Assembly: GCA_001464615.1 (NCBI GenBank)
Contig: LNFI01000024.1
Location: 1-45,269, forward strand
Direction of reading: 5' to 3'
Source of the DNA: Sphingomonadales bacterium Ga0077557
GTDB lineage: Bacteria; Pseudomonadota; Alphaproteobacteria; Sphingomonadales; Sphingomonadaceae
DNA: 45,269 nt
Each line of letters begins with the position of its first letter. Position 1 is the stretch's first letter. A program made the translations under genes and the position numbers. Of the stretch, positions 24,970 to 33,730 are shown piece after piece. Under the pieces are notes generated by a model, which searched no databases, was not told where the DNA came from, and saw nothing but the letters and a program-made list of their open reading frames with translations.

Positions 24970-27285
24970 TCACTTCGCCTTGACGGGCTCTGCCTTGCCC
25001 TTTTTCTTCGGCTTTTTGGGTGCTGCTGGCGTAATCTCAAACGCCAACGCATTGTCCTTCATCTTCACCGTCACCTCACCGCCATGGACGAGCTTGCCGA
25101 ACAGCAGCTCCTCGGCCAGCGGCTGCTTGATCTTTTCCTGGATCAAGCGGCCCATCGGGCGGGCACCGTAGAGCTTGTCATAGCCCTTGGTGGTGAGCCA
25201 CGCCTTGGATTCATCGTCCAGATTGATGTGCACCTGCCGGTCCGCCAGCTGCAATTCGAGCTGCAGAATGAACTTGTCGACCACGCGGGCAACAACCTCT
25301 GGCGGCAGATAGCCGAACGGGACGATCGCATCGAGCCGGTTGCGGAATTCCGGGGTGAACATCTTCTTCACCGCCTCCTCATCCTCACCTTCGCGCGTCA
25401 TTGCGCCAAAGCCGACCGCCTCGCGCGCCATATCGCTGGCGCCCGCATTGGTGGTCATGATCAGGATAGTGTTGCGGAAATCGACGGTCTTGCCGTGGTG
25501 ATCGGTGAGCTTGCCGTTGTCCATTACCTGCAACAGGATGTTGAACAGGTCCGGATGCGCCTTTTCGATTTCGTCAAGCAACAGCACCGAATGCGGCTGT
25601 TGATCGACCGCATCGGTGAGCAGGCCGCCCTGATCATAGCCGACATAGCCCGGAGGCGCGCCAATCAGCCGACTGACTGAGTGGCGTTCCATATATTCGC
25701 TCATGTCGAAACGCTGGAGCGGGATGCCCATGATCGAGGCGAGCTGGCGCGCGACCTCAGTCTTGCCCACACCCGTCGGGCCGGTGAATAGATAATTGCC
25801 GATCGGCTTGTCGGGATCGCGCAGGCCAGCGCGGCTGAGCTTGATCGCAGAAGCGAGCTTCTCGATCGCGGCATTCTGGCCGAATACAACGCGCTTCAGA
25901 TCGGTCTCGAGCGAGGCGAGCGCGGCGGTATCGTCCTTTGACACCGATTTCGGTGGGATGCGCGCCATCGTCGCGATCACCTGTTCGATCTCCTTGGCGG
26001 TGATCGTCCGCTTGCGGCGGCTCGGCGGCACCAGCATCTGCATCGCGCCGACCTCATCGATCACATCGATTGCCTTGTCGGGCAATTTCCGATCGTTGAT
26101 GTAGCGCGCCGACAGCTCAACCGCGGTCTTAATCGCATCGGGCGTGTATTTCACGTTGTGATGGTCTTCAAACGCGGTGCGCAGGCCGGTCAGGATCTTG
26201 ATCGTGTCCTCGATTGTCGGCTCATTGACGTCGATCTTCTGGAAGCGCCGCAGCAGCGCGCGGTCCTTTTCGAAGTGGTTGCGGAATTCCTTGTAGGTCG
26301 TTGAACCAATGCAGCGGATCGTGCCGCCCGACAGCGCGGGTTTCAGCAGGTTGGAGGCGTCCATCGCCCCGCCCGAGGTGGCGCCTGCACCGATGACTGT
26401 GTGGATCTCGTCGATGAAGAGGATCGCATCGGGCAGCTTTTCGAGTTCGTTGACGACTGCCTTCAGCCGCTCTTCGAAATCGCCGCGATAGCGTGTCCCC
26501 GCGAGCAGCGCGCCCATGTCGAGCGAATAGATGACGGCGGGCTTCAGCACCTCGGGCACATCGCCTTCGATGATTTTGCGCGCGAGGCCCTCGGCGATCG
26601 CGGTCTTGCCCACGCCGGGATCACCGACATAAAGCGGATTGTTCTTCGACCGGCGGCAGAGAATCTGCACCGTCCGATCGACTTCAGCATGACGGCCAAT
26701 CAGTGGATCGACCTTGCCGTTCTTCGCCTTCTCATTGAGATCGACGCAGAACTGCTTGAGCGCGCTTTCGTTTTTGCCCTTGCTGTCCTGCTTGGCGGGC
26801 TTTTCCTCTTCCGCACCCTTTGGCGTGGAAGCTTCGGTCGGCGTGCTGCCCTTGCCAACGCCGTGGCTGATGAAGCTGACGGCATCGAGCCGGCTCATAT
26901 CCTGCTGCTGCAGGAAATAGACGGCATAGCTTTCGCGCTCGCTGAACAGCGCGACCAGCACATTGGCACCCGTGACTTCGTCGCGGCCGGATGACTGGAC
27001 GTGAAGAATGGCGCGCTGCACGACCCGCTGGAAACCGCTGGTGGGCGAGGGATCGGTCGCCTGTTCGACCTTCAGCGCTTCAAGCTCGGTGTCGAGATAA
27101 TGCGCGACGGTGGTCTTGAGTTCGCCCAGATCGACGCCGCACGAGATCATCACCTTGCTGGCATGCTCGTCATCGACCAGCGCCAGCAAAAGATGTTCGA
27201 GCGTCGCATATTCGTGGCGGCGCGATGTCGCCGCTTCAAGGGCCTTGTGGAGCGTCGTCTCAAGGGCAGATGCGAAGGAAGGCAT
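24970..27285 (-). CDS. clpA: ATP-dependent Clp protease ATP-binding subunit ClpA
   Basis: A 771-residue two-ring AAA+ unfoldase that feeds substrates to ClpP in the cytosol. It has a Clp-N double repeat (residues 1-140), a linker rich in Lys/Glu, the first AAA+ module with Walker A GDPGVGKT at 221-228, and the second with GPTGVGKT near residue 500. The C-terminus is Lys-rich. GGAG lies 9 bases before the ATG. No clpS adaptor gene lies next to it here, whereas clpS commonly precedes clpA. Confidence 0.97.
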   Translation of the reverse strand: MPSFASALETTLHKALEAATSRRHEYATLEHLLLALVDDEHASKVMISCGVDLGELKTTVAHYLDTELEALKVEQATDPSPTSGFQRVVQRAILHVQSSGRDEVTGANVLVALFSERESYAVYFLQQQDMSRLDAVSFISHGVGKGSTPTEASTPKGAEEEKPAKQDSKGKNESALKQFCVDLNEKAKNGKVDPLIGRHAEVDRTVQILCRRSKNNPLYVGDPGVGKTAIAEGLARKIIEGDVPEVLKPAVIYSLDMGALLAGTRYRGDFEERLKAVVNELEKLPDAILFIDEIHTVIGAGATSGGAMDASNLLKPALSGGTIRCIGSTTYKEFRNHFEKDRALLRRFQKIDVNEPTIEDTIKILTGLRTAFEDHHNVKYTPDAIKTAVELSARYINDRKLPDKAIDVIDEVGAMQMLVPPSRRKRTITAKEIEQVIATMARIPPKSVSKDDTAALASLETDLKRVVFGQNAAIEKLASAIKLSRAGLRDPDKPIGNYLFTGPTGVGKTEVARQLASIMGIPLQRFDMSEYMERHSVSRLIGAPPGYVGYDQGGLLTDAVDQQPHSVLLLDEIEKAHPDLFNILLQVMDNGKLTDHHGKTVDFRNTILIMTTNAGASDMAREAVGFGAMTREGEDEEAVKKMFTPEFRNRLDAIVPFGYLPPEVVARVVDKFILQLELQLADRQVHINLDDESKAWLTTKGYDKLYGARPMGRLIQEKIKQPLAEELLFGKLVHGGEVTVKMKDNALAFEITPAAPKKPKKKGKAEPVKAK

Positions 27286-27410
27286 TATCGTCTACTCCAA
27301 ACGGGCCGCCAGCAATGTGCGGCCCTTTCCAGCTATGTCGGAAGGCAGCGCTCCCGCATCAAGCACTTGACAAATTATCGCCTCAGCCGGGCCCCGAGGC
27401 GATTGTGTCG

Positions 27411-27608
27411 TCACCGCTTGAATAACGCGTCAGCGCTTGCGCGATGGTTAACGGCGCGGTGCAAATGTCGCTGGGTGCGTTCGATTTCTGCCGTCAGCGC
27501 ACCAATGCGCGCTTCTAGCTCCTCGACCGAGAAGGGATCGAGATCATGCCGGGCAAGCGCATCCAGAGGATCGCCCGCCCGACGCGCGAGAGGCTCGTCG
27601 GGCTCCAT
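27411..27608 (-). CDS. DUF1192 protein
   Basis: A 65-residue acidic protein. The segment DPLDALARHDLDPFSVEELE followed by ARIGALTAEIERTQRHL and ADALFK is the hallmark of DUF1192, a short alphaproteobacterial family with an N-terminal acidic part and a C-terminal coiled coil. Function unknown. The ATG at 27608 is the likely start although its ribosome-binding site is weak. It is divergent from the quinone oxidoreductase gene, an arrangement I have seen in related genomes. Confidence 0.85.
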   Translation of the reverse strand: MEPDEPLARRAGDPLDALARHDLDPFSVEELEARIGALTAEIERTQRHLHRAVNHRASADALFKR

Positions 27609-27693
27609 CGTCACAACGTTGACCCGCGCGGCGGTCGTGTCAATAAGGGCTTCGGGGCTTTTTCCTGCAGAACCAAAAAGGGCGACGGACTCG

Positions 27694-28695
27694 ATGACCG
27701 CGATTCCCGACACGATGACTGCAATCGATCCGGTGACGCCGTGCGGGCCAGAGGTACTTCTCCCGGTATCGCGGCCCGTGCCGCAACCTGCGGCCGGGGA
27801 GGTGCTCGTCAAGGTGGCGGCTGCCGGGGTGAACCGGCCCGATGTGCTCCAGCGCAAGGGTATGTACCCGATGCCGCCCGGCGCTCCGTCGATCCTGGGG
27901 CTGGAGTTGGCGGGCGAGGTGGTCGCGATTGGCGACGGTGTGGAGCGTGAAATGCTCGGCCAGTCGGTCTGCGCTTTGGTCGGCGGCGGGGCCTATGCCG
28001 AATATGCCGTCGCGCCTGTCGGCACATGCCTGACCGTGCCGCCAGCACTGTCGATGGTCGAGGCGGCGGCAATCCCCGAAACGCTGTTTACCGTATGGAC
28101 CAATGTCTTTGAGCGCGGATACGCCACTGAAGGCGACACGGTCCTGGTGCATGGCGGGACCAGCGGGATCGGCACGATGGCGATTGCGCTAGGCGCTGTG
28201 TTTGGGCTGACCGTGATCGTCACCGTGGGATCGGACGACAAATGCGCAGCGGCCCTGGCGCTGGGTGCAGCGCACGCGATCAATTACAAAACCGAGGATT
28301 TTGTCGATCGGGTGAAGGCAATCACGGCGGGCAAGGGTTGCGCCGTCGTGCTCGACATGGTCGGCGGCGATTACGTGCCCCGCAACCTGCAATGCCTGGC
28401 CGATGACGGACGGCATGTGTCGATCGCGGTGCAGGGCGGGCTGATGGCGACCATCCCGATCTTTGAGGTGATGCGGCGACGGTTGACATTAACCGGCTCA
28501 ACGCTGCGCTCGCGCGACCTGAGCTTCAAGTCAATGGTCGCGGACGAACTGGCGCGCGTTGTCTGGCCGCATGTCGAAGCGGGCAAGCTGAAACCGGTTA
28601 TCGACAAGACCTATTCGCTGGCCGAAGCTGGCGCTGCCCACGCCCGGATGGAAGAGGGCGACCATGTCGGCAAGATTGTGCTGACCATGGGGTGA
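27694..28695 (+). CDS. NAD(P)H:quinone oxidoreductase, zinc-free MDR (PIG3-like)
   Basis: A 333-residue medium-chain reductase. It has an N-terminal GroES-like fold with AAGVNRPDVLQRKGMYPMPP and GLELAGEV, the NADPH loop HGGTSGIGTMAIALG, and LDMVGGDYVPRNLQ. There are no structural or catalytic zinc cysteines, so it belongs to the quinone oxidoreductase/PIG3 branch. It reduces quinones or electrophilic carbonyls with NADPH. The ATG at 27694 is chosen; a second in-frame ATG at 27715 is possible. REP repeats begin 15 bases after its stop. Confidence 0.9.
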   Translation: MTAIPDTMTAIDPVTPCGPEVLLPVSRPVPQPAAGEVLVKVAAAGVNRPDVLQRKGMYPMPPGAPSILGLELAGEVVAIGDGVEREMLGQSVCALVGGGAYAEYAVAPVGTCLTVPPALSMVEAAAIPETLFTVWTNVFERGYATEGDTVLVHGGTSGIGTMAIALGAVFGLTVIVTVGSDDKCAAALALGAAHAINYKTEDFVDRVKAITAGKGCAVVLDMVGGDYVPRNLQCLADDGRHVSIAVQGGLMATIPIFEVMRRRLTLTGSTLRSRDLSFKSMVADELARVVWPHVEAGKLKPVIDKTYSLAEAGAAHARMEEGDHVGKIVLTMG

Positions 28696-28709
28696 GGGCT
28701 GAAGAGGGC

Positions 28710-28809
28710 AGCTGGACCCCCGCCTTCGCAGGGGCGACGGGGAGGGAGCAGTGATCGACAAGACCACTCATATTTTCTTCGTCTCCCCCGCGACGGCGGG
28801 GGGCCAGCT
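28710..28809. repeat. REP doublet (REPIN-like), CCCCGC family
   Basis: Two inverted units, 28710-28740 (AGCTGGACCCCCGCC and following) and 28780-28809 (ending GGGCCAGCT), face each other with a 39-base spacer. They belong to the same family as the pair at 2213-2302. They lie directly upstream of the GIY-YIG gene. Confidence 0.75.
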
Positions 28810-28837
28810 ACCTTTCTCCGCAGCCCGGTGAGTGCCA

Positions 28838-29137
28838 ATGGGCGGCTGGGTCTACATCATGTCCAACCGCTATCGCGGCACCATCTATATCGGCGTCACC
28901 GCCGACATCTCGCGCCGCGCCTTCCAACATGCGACTGGGGAGGGCGCAGACTTCTGCAAGAAATACGACCTGACCCAACTTGTCTACGCCGAATATACCG
29001 AGCGGATCGAGGATGCGATTGCGCGCGAAAAGGCGATGAAGAAATGGCGGCGCGATTGGAAGGTTGCGCTCATCGAGCGGGCGAATCCGGATTGGCTGGA
29101 CCTGTTCGATACATTGAACGGCGCGCCGGAAGATTAG
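28838..29137 (+). CDS. single-domain GIY-YIG nuclease-like protein
   Basis: A 99-residue protein that is all GIY-YIG domain: WVYIMSN as the GIY strand, TIYIGVT as the YIG strand, then SRRAFQH with the conserved Arg, and ERIEDAIAREKAMKKW with the metal-binding Glu helix. It belongs to the UPF0213/YhbQ-like group of small endonucleases. GGTGAG precedes the ATG at 28838; a GTG at 28832 is an alternative. A REP doublet lies just upstream and a single REP begins within its stop codon, so the gene is exactly framed by repeats. Confidence 0.88.
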   Translation: MGGWVYIMSNRYRGTIYIGVTADISRRAFQHATGEGADFCKKYDLTQLVYAEYTERIEDAIAREKAMKKWRRDWKVALIERANPDWLDLFDTLNGAPED

Positions 29138-29166
29138 CTGGACCCCCGCCTTCGCGGGGGCGACGG
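29136..29166. repeat. single REP unit, CCCCGC family
   Basis: AGCTGGACCCCCGCC, a short loop, then GCGGGGGCGACGG form the same hairpin unit as at 28710 and 2272. It begins inside the TAG of the GIY-YIG gene and lies in the same orientation as the unit at 28710. Confidence 0.75.
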
Positions 29167-29312
29167 CCGCCATGCAGCGTTACTCTCCCCCCGTCTCCCC
29201 CTTTTCTCCGTCACCGCAAACACCGCCCCGTAAAATCGGTACGCCCCCCATCCGATTCCGCTATCCCGCCACCCCAAGTCCTTCTAATATCGACCGCAAC
29301 AGGAGAATGTTC

Positions 29313-29936
29313 GTGTTTGCGGTTCTGGGTGCGTCGGAGAGCGTCGTTTTTGTGTCGGCGCTGATTTTGATGCTGTTGATCGGCGCGGTTCAACTGGTTG
29401 GTCTGGGCGGGCACTTCGGAATCGACGCGCACGTCGATGCCGATGTCGATGCGGAGATCGACTTGCTCGGCTGGCTTGGTGTCGGCACCTTGCCGCTGAT
29501 GATCCTGATCGTCGTTTTTCTGGCGCTGTTCGGGACGACGGGGCTGATCATCGAACAGGCGAGCCATGACTGGCTTGGGACGTTTCTGTCGCCGTTGATT
29601 GCCGGGCCGGCGGCGCTGGTTGCCGCACTGCCGCTGACAGGGTTCAGCGCACGCGGGCTCGCGCGCATTTTGCCGCGCGATTTCACCACCGCCGTTTCGC
29701 TCGACACATTAGTTGGCGAAACAGGCCAGATCGTCACCGGTCGCGCGTCGCATGGGTCGCCCGCCCGGGCACGGGTGGAGGATGTCCACGGTCAGGCCCA
29801 TTTCGTGATGGTCGAGCCCAATGCGCCCGACCAAATCTTAGAGGAGGGCGAAGCGATCCTCCTCGTGCGGCGCGAGAACGACCTGTTCCGCGCCATTTCC
29901 CGCGGCGATCATCGCTTGCCGCAACTCGGAGTGTAA
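29313..29936 (+). CDS. YqiJ-like membrane protein with OB-fold (NfeD/DUF1449 type)
   Basis: About 207 residues with three membrane segments (near residues 8-28, 60-80 and 92-118). An Asp/His-rich stretch (DAHVDADVDAEIDLLG) lies between the first two. The C-terminal OB-fold (about 135-195) carries LVGETGQIVTGRASHGSPAR. It pairs with the flotillin gene 5 bases downstream, as yqiJ does with yqiK. The GTG at 29313 has AGGAG 7 bases upstream; the ATG at 29307 lies only one base from that site. Confidence 0.85.
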   Translation: MFAVLGASESVVFVSALILMLLIGAVQLVGLGGHFGIDAHVDADVDAEIDLLGWLGVGTLPLMILIVVFLALFGTTGLIIEQASHDWLGTFLSPLIAGPAALVAALPLTGFSARGLARILPRDFTTAVSLDTLVGETGQIVTGRASHGSPARARVEDVHGQAHFVMVEPNAPDQILEEGEAILLVRRENDLFRAISRGDHRLPQLGV

Positions 29937-29941
29937 TCAAC

Positions 29942-31642
29942 ATGAACGACCTGGTGACTCAGGGCGGCTCAGTGCTGCCTTATGTCGTTTATCCTGGCGT
30001 GGGCCTCATCGTCCTGCTGGTCATCGGCCTGATGCTCGCGCGGCTCTACAAACGTGCGTCGAAAGAGGTTGGCTTCGTTCGAACCGGGTTCGGCGGGGAA
30101 AAGGTGGTGATCAACGGCGGCGCGCTGGTGCTGCCGGTGTTTCACGAAACGATGCCCGTCAATCTCAACACCGTGCGGCTGGCGGTCGAGCGCAAGAACA
30201 CCGATGCGCTGATCACCTTCGACCGGCTTCGGATCGACGTGAAGGCGGAATTCTATGTCCGGGTGAAGCCCGATGCGCAGTCGATCGCGACCGCGGCGCA
30301 GACGCTCGGCATGCGGACGATGCACCCCGATGCGCTGAAGGAGCTGGTCGAAGGCAAGTTCGTCGATGCGCTGCGCTCGGTCGCCGCCGGCATGACGATG
30401 GCGCAACTGCATGAGCAACGCAGTGAATTCGTGCAGAAAGTGCAGCAGGCCTCGTCGGTCGATCTCGCCATGAACGGGCTTGAGCTGGAGAGCGTGTCGC
30501 TGACCGGGCTCGACCAGACCTCGATCGAGCATTTCAACGCCAATAATGCCTTTGACGCCGAGGGCCTCACCAAGCTGACCGAGCAGATCGAGCTGCGCAA
30601 AAAGGCGCGCAACGACATTGAGCAGGATACCCGCGTCCAGATCGAGACCAAGAATCTGGAAGCGTCGCGCCAGAGCTTCCTGATTGGGCGCGACACTGAA
30701 TTTGCGCGGCTGGAGCAGGAGCGCGAGATCGAGATGAAGCGCGCGGCGCAAGCCTCCGAGGTCGCGCGCGAACAGTCGCTGCGCCAGCAGGAGTCGGAGC
30801 AAGCCCGGATCGAGGCCAAGAAGCAAATCGACAGCCAGCAGATCGAGGCTGACCGCGCCGTCAAGGAAGCGCAGATTGCGCAGACCCAGGCGCTCGAACT
30901 CGCCCGACAGGAGCAGCAGATCGCGGTCCAGAACAAGAGCCGTGAAGAAAGTCAGGCGCGCGCCGAGGCCGATGGCGCCCGCGCCAAGGCGGTCGCCGCC
31001 GAGGAACAGGTCGGCACCGCGCGGGAAACCGAGATTGCCGAGCGCCAAAAACGCATCGAACTGATCGATGCGGCGCGAGAGGCGGAACGCGCCGCGATCG
31101 GCGTCAAGGTGCAGGCCGAGGCTGAGAAACAGGCTGCGGCTGATCGTGCTGAGGCGCAGCGCCTGACGGCGGAAGGCGATGCCGAAGCGGTAAAGCTGAA
31201 GGCCGAGGCAGACAGAATCCGGTTCGAGGTCGAGGCGGCCGGGCAACGCGCCGTCAACGAGGCCGCCAATATCCTGTCGTCCGACACCATGTCGTTGCAG
31301 AGCAAGCTTGCGCTGCTGAAGGTGTTGCCCGAAATCATCCGCGAGGCAGCCAAGCCGATCGAAGCGATCGACAGCATCAAGATCGTCCAGGTCGAAGGGC
31401 TGAACGGACAGGGCGGCAATGGCGGCGGCCATGATGGCGGCGACCAGAATCTTGCCAATTCGGCGGTATCGGCGGCGCTCCGCTACCGCGCGCAGGCGCC
31501 CTTGATCGACGGACTGATGAAGGAGCTGGGGCTGGACGGATCGTCGCTCGACGCGCTGACCAAGATCGTCGCACCGCCCGCAATTGCGGGTCCAGCAACG
31601 ACCGCGTCCGCCGCCACGCTTGAAGGGGGGGTGGGGCAATGA
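29942..31642 (+). CDS. flotillin-family protein (YqiK-like)
   Basis: A 566-residue protein. It has an N-terminal membrane segment (about residues 12-33), a PHB/SPFH domain (about 40-200) and a long charged Ala/Glu/Gln/Lys/Arg coiled coil (about 215-430). The C-terminal flotillin region is followed by a Gly/Asn/His-rich linker (GGNGGGHDGGDQ). Such proteins form large membrane-domain scaffolds. The upstream YqiJ-like OB-fold protein is its usual partner. Its stop overlaps the next start in ATGA, so a glutathione transferase gene is coupled to it. Confidence 0.92.
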   Translation: MNDLVTQGGSVLPYVVYPGVGLIVLLVIGLMLARLYKRASKEVGFVRTGFGGEKVVINGGALVLPVFHETMPVNLNTVRLAVERKNTDALITFDRLRIDVKAEFYVRVKPDAQSIATAAQTLGMRTMHPDALKELVEGKFVDALRSVAAGMTMAQLHEQRSEFVQKVQQASSVDLAMNGLELESVSLTGLDQTSIEHFNANNAFDAEGLTKLTEQIELRKKARNDIEQDTRVQIETKNLEASRQSFLIGRDTEFARLEQEREIEMKRAAQASEVAREQSLRQQESEQARIEAKKQIDSQQIEADRAVKEAQIAQTQALELARQEQQIAVQNKSREESQARAEADGARAKAVAAEEQVGTARETEIAERQKRIELIDAAREAERAAIGVKVQAEAEKQAAADRAEAQRLTAEGDAEAVKLKAEADRIRFEVEAAGQRAVNEAANILSSDTMSLQSKLALLKVLPEIIREAAKPIEAIDSIKIVQVEGLNGQGGNGGGHDGGDQNLANSAVSAALRYRAQAPLIDGLMKELGLDGSSLDALTKIVAPPAIAGPATTASAATLEGGVGQ

Positions 31643-32256
31643 CCGACACGCTGATCCTGCACGAATATCCCCCGTCGGGGAATTGCTACAAGATTCGGCT
31701 TACGGCCGCGCATTTAGGGATCGCGCTGGAGCGGCGGGGGTATGACATTCTCGCGGGCGAAACGCGGACGCCTGCCTTCTTGCGCGACATCAACGCCAAT
31801 GGCCGTATTCCGGTCCTGCAGATCGGCGACAAATTCCTGCCCGAAAGCAATGCCGCCTGCGTCTATCTGGCGCACGGATCGGCGCTGATTCCGGCTGATC
31901 GCTTCGACCATGCCGACATGCTGCGCTGGATGTTCTGGGAGCAGTATAACCACGAACCCAACATCGCGACCTTGCGCTTCTGGCTGGCGTTCGTCGGCGC
32001 CGAGAACCTGTCCGATGCGCAAAAGGGTCAGCTAATGGCCAAGCAAGTCGCGGGGATGGCGGCGCTCGCGCTGATGGACGCGCAACTGGCGAAGACGCCC
32101 TTTCTCGTCGGTGACACGCTGACGCTCGCCGACATTGTGCTCTACGCCTACACCCATGTTGCCGAGGAAGGCGGCGCCTTCTCTCTCGCGCCCTATGTCA
32201 ACGTCATCGCTTGGCTGGCGCGGGTCGCGGCGGTGCCGGGGCATGTCGCGATCTAG
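31639..32256 (+). CDS. glutathione S-transferase family protein
   Basis: A 205-residue cytosolic enzyme. The N-terminal thioredoxin fold (about residues 1-80) begins LILHEYPPSGNCYKIRL with Ser as the probable glutathione-activating residue, and NGRIPVLQIGDKFLPES gives the cis-Pro and the gamma-Glu site. The helical C-terminal domain ends with TLADIVLYAYTHVAEEGG. It starts 4 bases inside the flotillin gene. The substrate is unknown; conjugation or reductive detoxification is likely. Confidence 0.9.
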   Translation: MTDTLILHEYPPSGNCYKIRLTAAHLGIALERRGYDILAGETRTPAFLRDINANGRIPVLQIGDKFLPESNAACVYLAHGSALIPADRFDHADMLRWMFWEQYNHEPNIATLRFWLAFVGAENLSDAQKGQLMAKQVAGMAALALMDAQLAKTPFLVGDTLTLADIVLYAYTHVAEEGGAFSLAPYVNVIAWLARVAAVPGHVAI

Positions 32257-32271
32257 CGAGACTCGGCGCCG

Positions 32272-32727
32272 CTATTCGGCGGCATCGGCCACCATGACAC
32301 CCGCCAGCCTGATCAGCGTCGCGCGATCATCGGCTGGTAGGGCCGCAAGCATCGCGCGGCAGTTATCGCGCTGAATCTGTAACAGCCGGTCTGCCAGCAC
32401 TTCGCCCTCGGCACTCAACGATACCAGCACGCTGCGCCGGTCGGTCTCGCTCGGGACGCGGCGAATCAGCCCGCGCCGCGCAAGCCGGTCCAGCGCGGAG
32501 GAGATGGTGGAATCGGGCGCCCCAAACTCGCTCGCAAGCACCCGAACGGGCCGCCCATCGCCCGGCTGGAGATGAGTGAGCAGGCCAATGTCATTGTGGT
32601 GAAGGTCGGCATAGACGCTGTCCGCCAGCAAGCCGGGTTCGAGCTTGAACCGCCGCAACAGCCCGATCACGCCGGCAAGCAAGGCGTCGACTTGTGCTTC
32701 TTCGACGAGGGACTGGGCTGCGGCCAT
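32272..32727 (-). CDS. MarR-family transcriptional regulator
   Basis: A 151-residue winged-helix protein. The DNA-reading part is RVLASEFGAPDSTISSALDR and the wing is GLIRRVPSETDRRSVLVSLS, with the conserved DRR motif. Helices at both ends form the dimer interface. The ATG at 32727 is preferred; a longer frame upstream runs into the divergent gene. It is divergent from a START-like exported protein gene, and a long inverted repeat overlapping that gene's promoter (32784-32824) is its likely operator. Confidence 0.88.
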   Translation of the reverse strand: MAAAQSLVEEAQVDALLAGVIGLLRRFKLEPGLLADSVYADLHHNDIGLLTHLQPGDGRPVRVLASEFGAPDSTISSALDRLARRGLIRRVPSETDRRSVLVSLSAEGEVLADRLLQIQRDNCRAMLAALPADDRATLIRLAGVMVADAAE

Positions 32728-32770
32728 GGCACCGCCTAACCCGTGGCGCCGCGATCCTGCAAGTGGGGGA

Positions 32771-32798
32771 TTGACATTTGCAACGACCATCGGATAAT
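32771..32798 (+). promoter_or_regulatory. promoter of the START-like protein gene
   Basis: TTGACA at 32771-32776 and GATAAT at 32793-32798 are separated by 16 bases and point at the gene starting at 32842. The -10 lies within the left arm of the inverted repeat 32784-32824, so a bound regulator would block RNA polymerase. Confidence 0.65.
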
Positions 32799-32824
32799 CC
32801 GAACATCGTAATATCCGATGGTCG
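32784..32824. promoter_or_regulatory. perfect 13-bp-arm inverted repeat, probable MarR operator
   Basis: CGACCATCGGATA (32784-32796) and TATCCGATGGTCG (32812-32824) are perfect reverse complements separated by 15 bases. The repeat lies between the divergent MarR and START-like genes and covers the -10 of the latter. The site may serve autoregulation and repression of the neighbour together. Confidence 0.75.
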
Positions 32825-32841
32825 GCGATTAGGGGCGCGCG

Positions 32842-33495
32842 ATGAGAGCGAGATTGATGACGTGGCTGGCAATGCTCGGTGTGTCGGGTCCAGCGGTGGC
32901 GGCACCATGTGTACCGCCCGTTGGCTATTCGAAGGCGCCGCCGCCTGCGCCGCTGCCGGTGGAACGGCTGGTATCGCGCGTGGAAACCATTCGGATAAAG
33001 GCCCCGCTGCCCGTCGTCCTCGCGTCGATTGCCGAAACCAAGCTCGAAGACGCCATTCCGCCGCAAAAGAACTTGCCGTCGGTGACGGGTACCAGGCTGC
33101 TGACGCCCGGCGCGTTCGACTTTCCCGGCGCGCGCCGCATCGTATGCTTGTCGGATGGCTCGACATTGATGGAGCAATTGCTCGAAAATCGGGCCAACGC
33201 GACCGAGGCGCGTTTCCGCTACATTGTGTGGAACTATACCTCGGCAACTGCGCGCCCGATTAGCTATGCCGTCGGTGATTTTGTCCGCACCCAGCTGCTA
33301 ACGGGCGAGACGCACGTCCGCTGGACCTATGCGTTCAAGATGAACCGAACGCGGTTGCCCGGGGTGCTGGGCTTTGTCGGCGATCAGCTTTTCCGTTGGT
33401 GGTTTCTCGACGGTGACTACGCACAGATGATGCGCGCAACGCTCGCCGCCGACAAACAGCGCGCCGAAAAGCGGGCATCGAAAGGCCGGCCGTAG
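32842..33495 (+). CDS. exported START/SRPBCC-like protein of unknown function
   Basis: A 217-residue protein with a signal peptide (about residues 1-21, MRARLMTWLAMLGVSGPAVA, cleavage after VAA). After a Pro-rich segment, residues 43-195 show the alternation of strands and a long final helix of SRPBCC/START-like lipid-binding folds: VSRVETIRIKAPLPVVLASI, then RFRYIVWNYTS, then THVRWTYAFKMN. The substrate is unknown. The promoter and operator upstream suggest control by the divergent MarR gene, so it may answer a small lipophilic signal. Confidence 0.75.
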   Translation: MRARLMTWLAMLGVSGPAVAAPCVPPVGYSKAPPPAPLPVERLVSRVETIRIKAPLPVVLASIAETKLEDAIPPQKNLPSVTGTRLLTPGAFDFPGARRIVCLSDGSTLMEQLLENRANATEARFRYIVWNYTSATARPISYAVGDFVRTQLLTGETHVRWTYAFKMNRTRLPGVLGFVGDQLFRWWFLDGDYAQMMRATLAADKQRAEKRASKGRP

Positions 33496-33730
33496 CAAGC
33501 GCCCCGCAGGTGCGACCGACCGGCCATGCGTGCGCATCGGCCCCGCGCAACTGCGCCAACTTGGCATGGCGCGTGCCCGTGCCGAGGGTGCCGGGCTATA
33601 TTGGGATTCTCGATTAAACATGGGGCGAAAAAACCGCCGAAACTGATGAATCGCGGGCCCCCAACGATTCAAAATGTAACATAAACGGGGCATAGCCGAC
33701 CAACCAAGGGATGGTTGCGGGGTTACGCGC
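33496..33730. other. intergenic region, promoter of the phosphatase operon
   Basis: A gene-free stretch of 235 bases. It contains TATATT (near 33598) and a short hairpin CAACCA/TGGTTG close to the ATG at 33731. I see no small open frame with a ribosome-binding site here. Confidence 0.4.

Noticed and set aside
27001..27693. Long plus-strand open frame running into the quinone oxidoreductase
   Set aside because: It lies antisense to clpA and DUF1192. The reductase fold only begins after the ATG at 27694.
29969..31639. A 556-codon minus-strand open frame opposite the flotillin gene
   Set aside because: A mirror of the GC-rich, Ala/Glu-rich flotillin coding strand. The composition (Leu/Arg/Asp/His) is typical of antisense translation and no start signal is present.
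32728..33177. N-terminal extension of the MarR protein to about 300 residues
   Set aside because: It would run antisense through the signal peptide and body of the divergent START-like gene. The winged-helix domain starts after the ATG at 32727.
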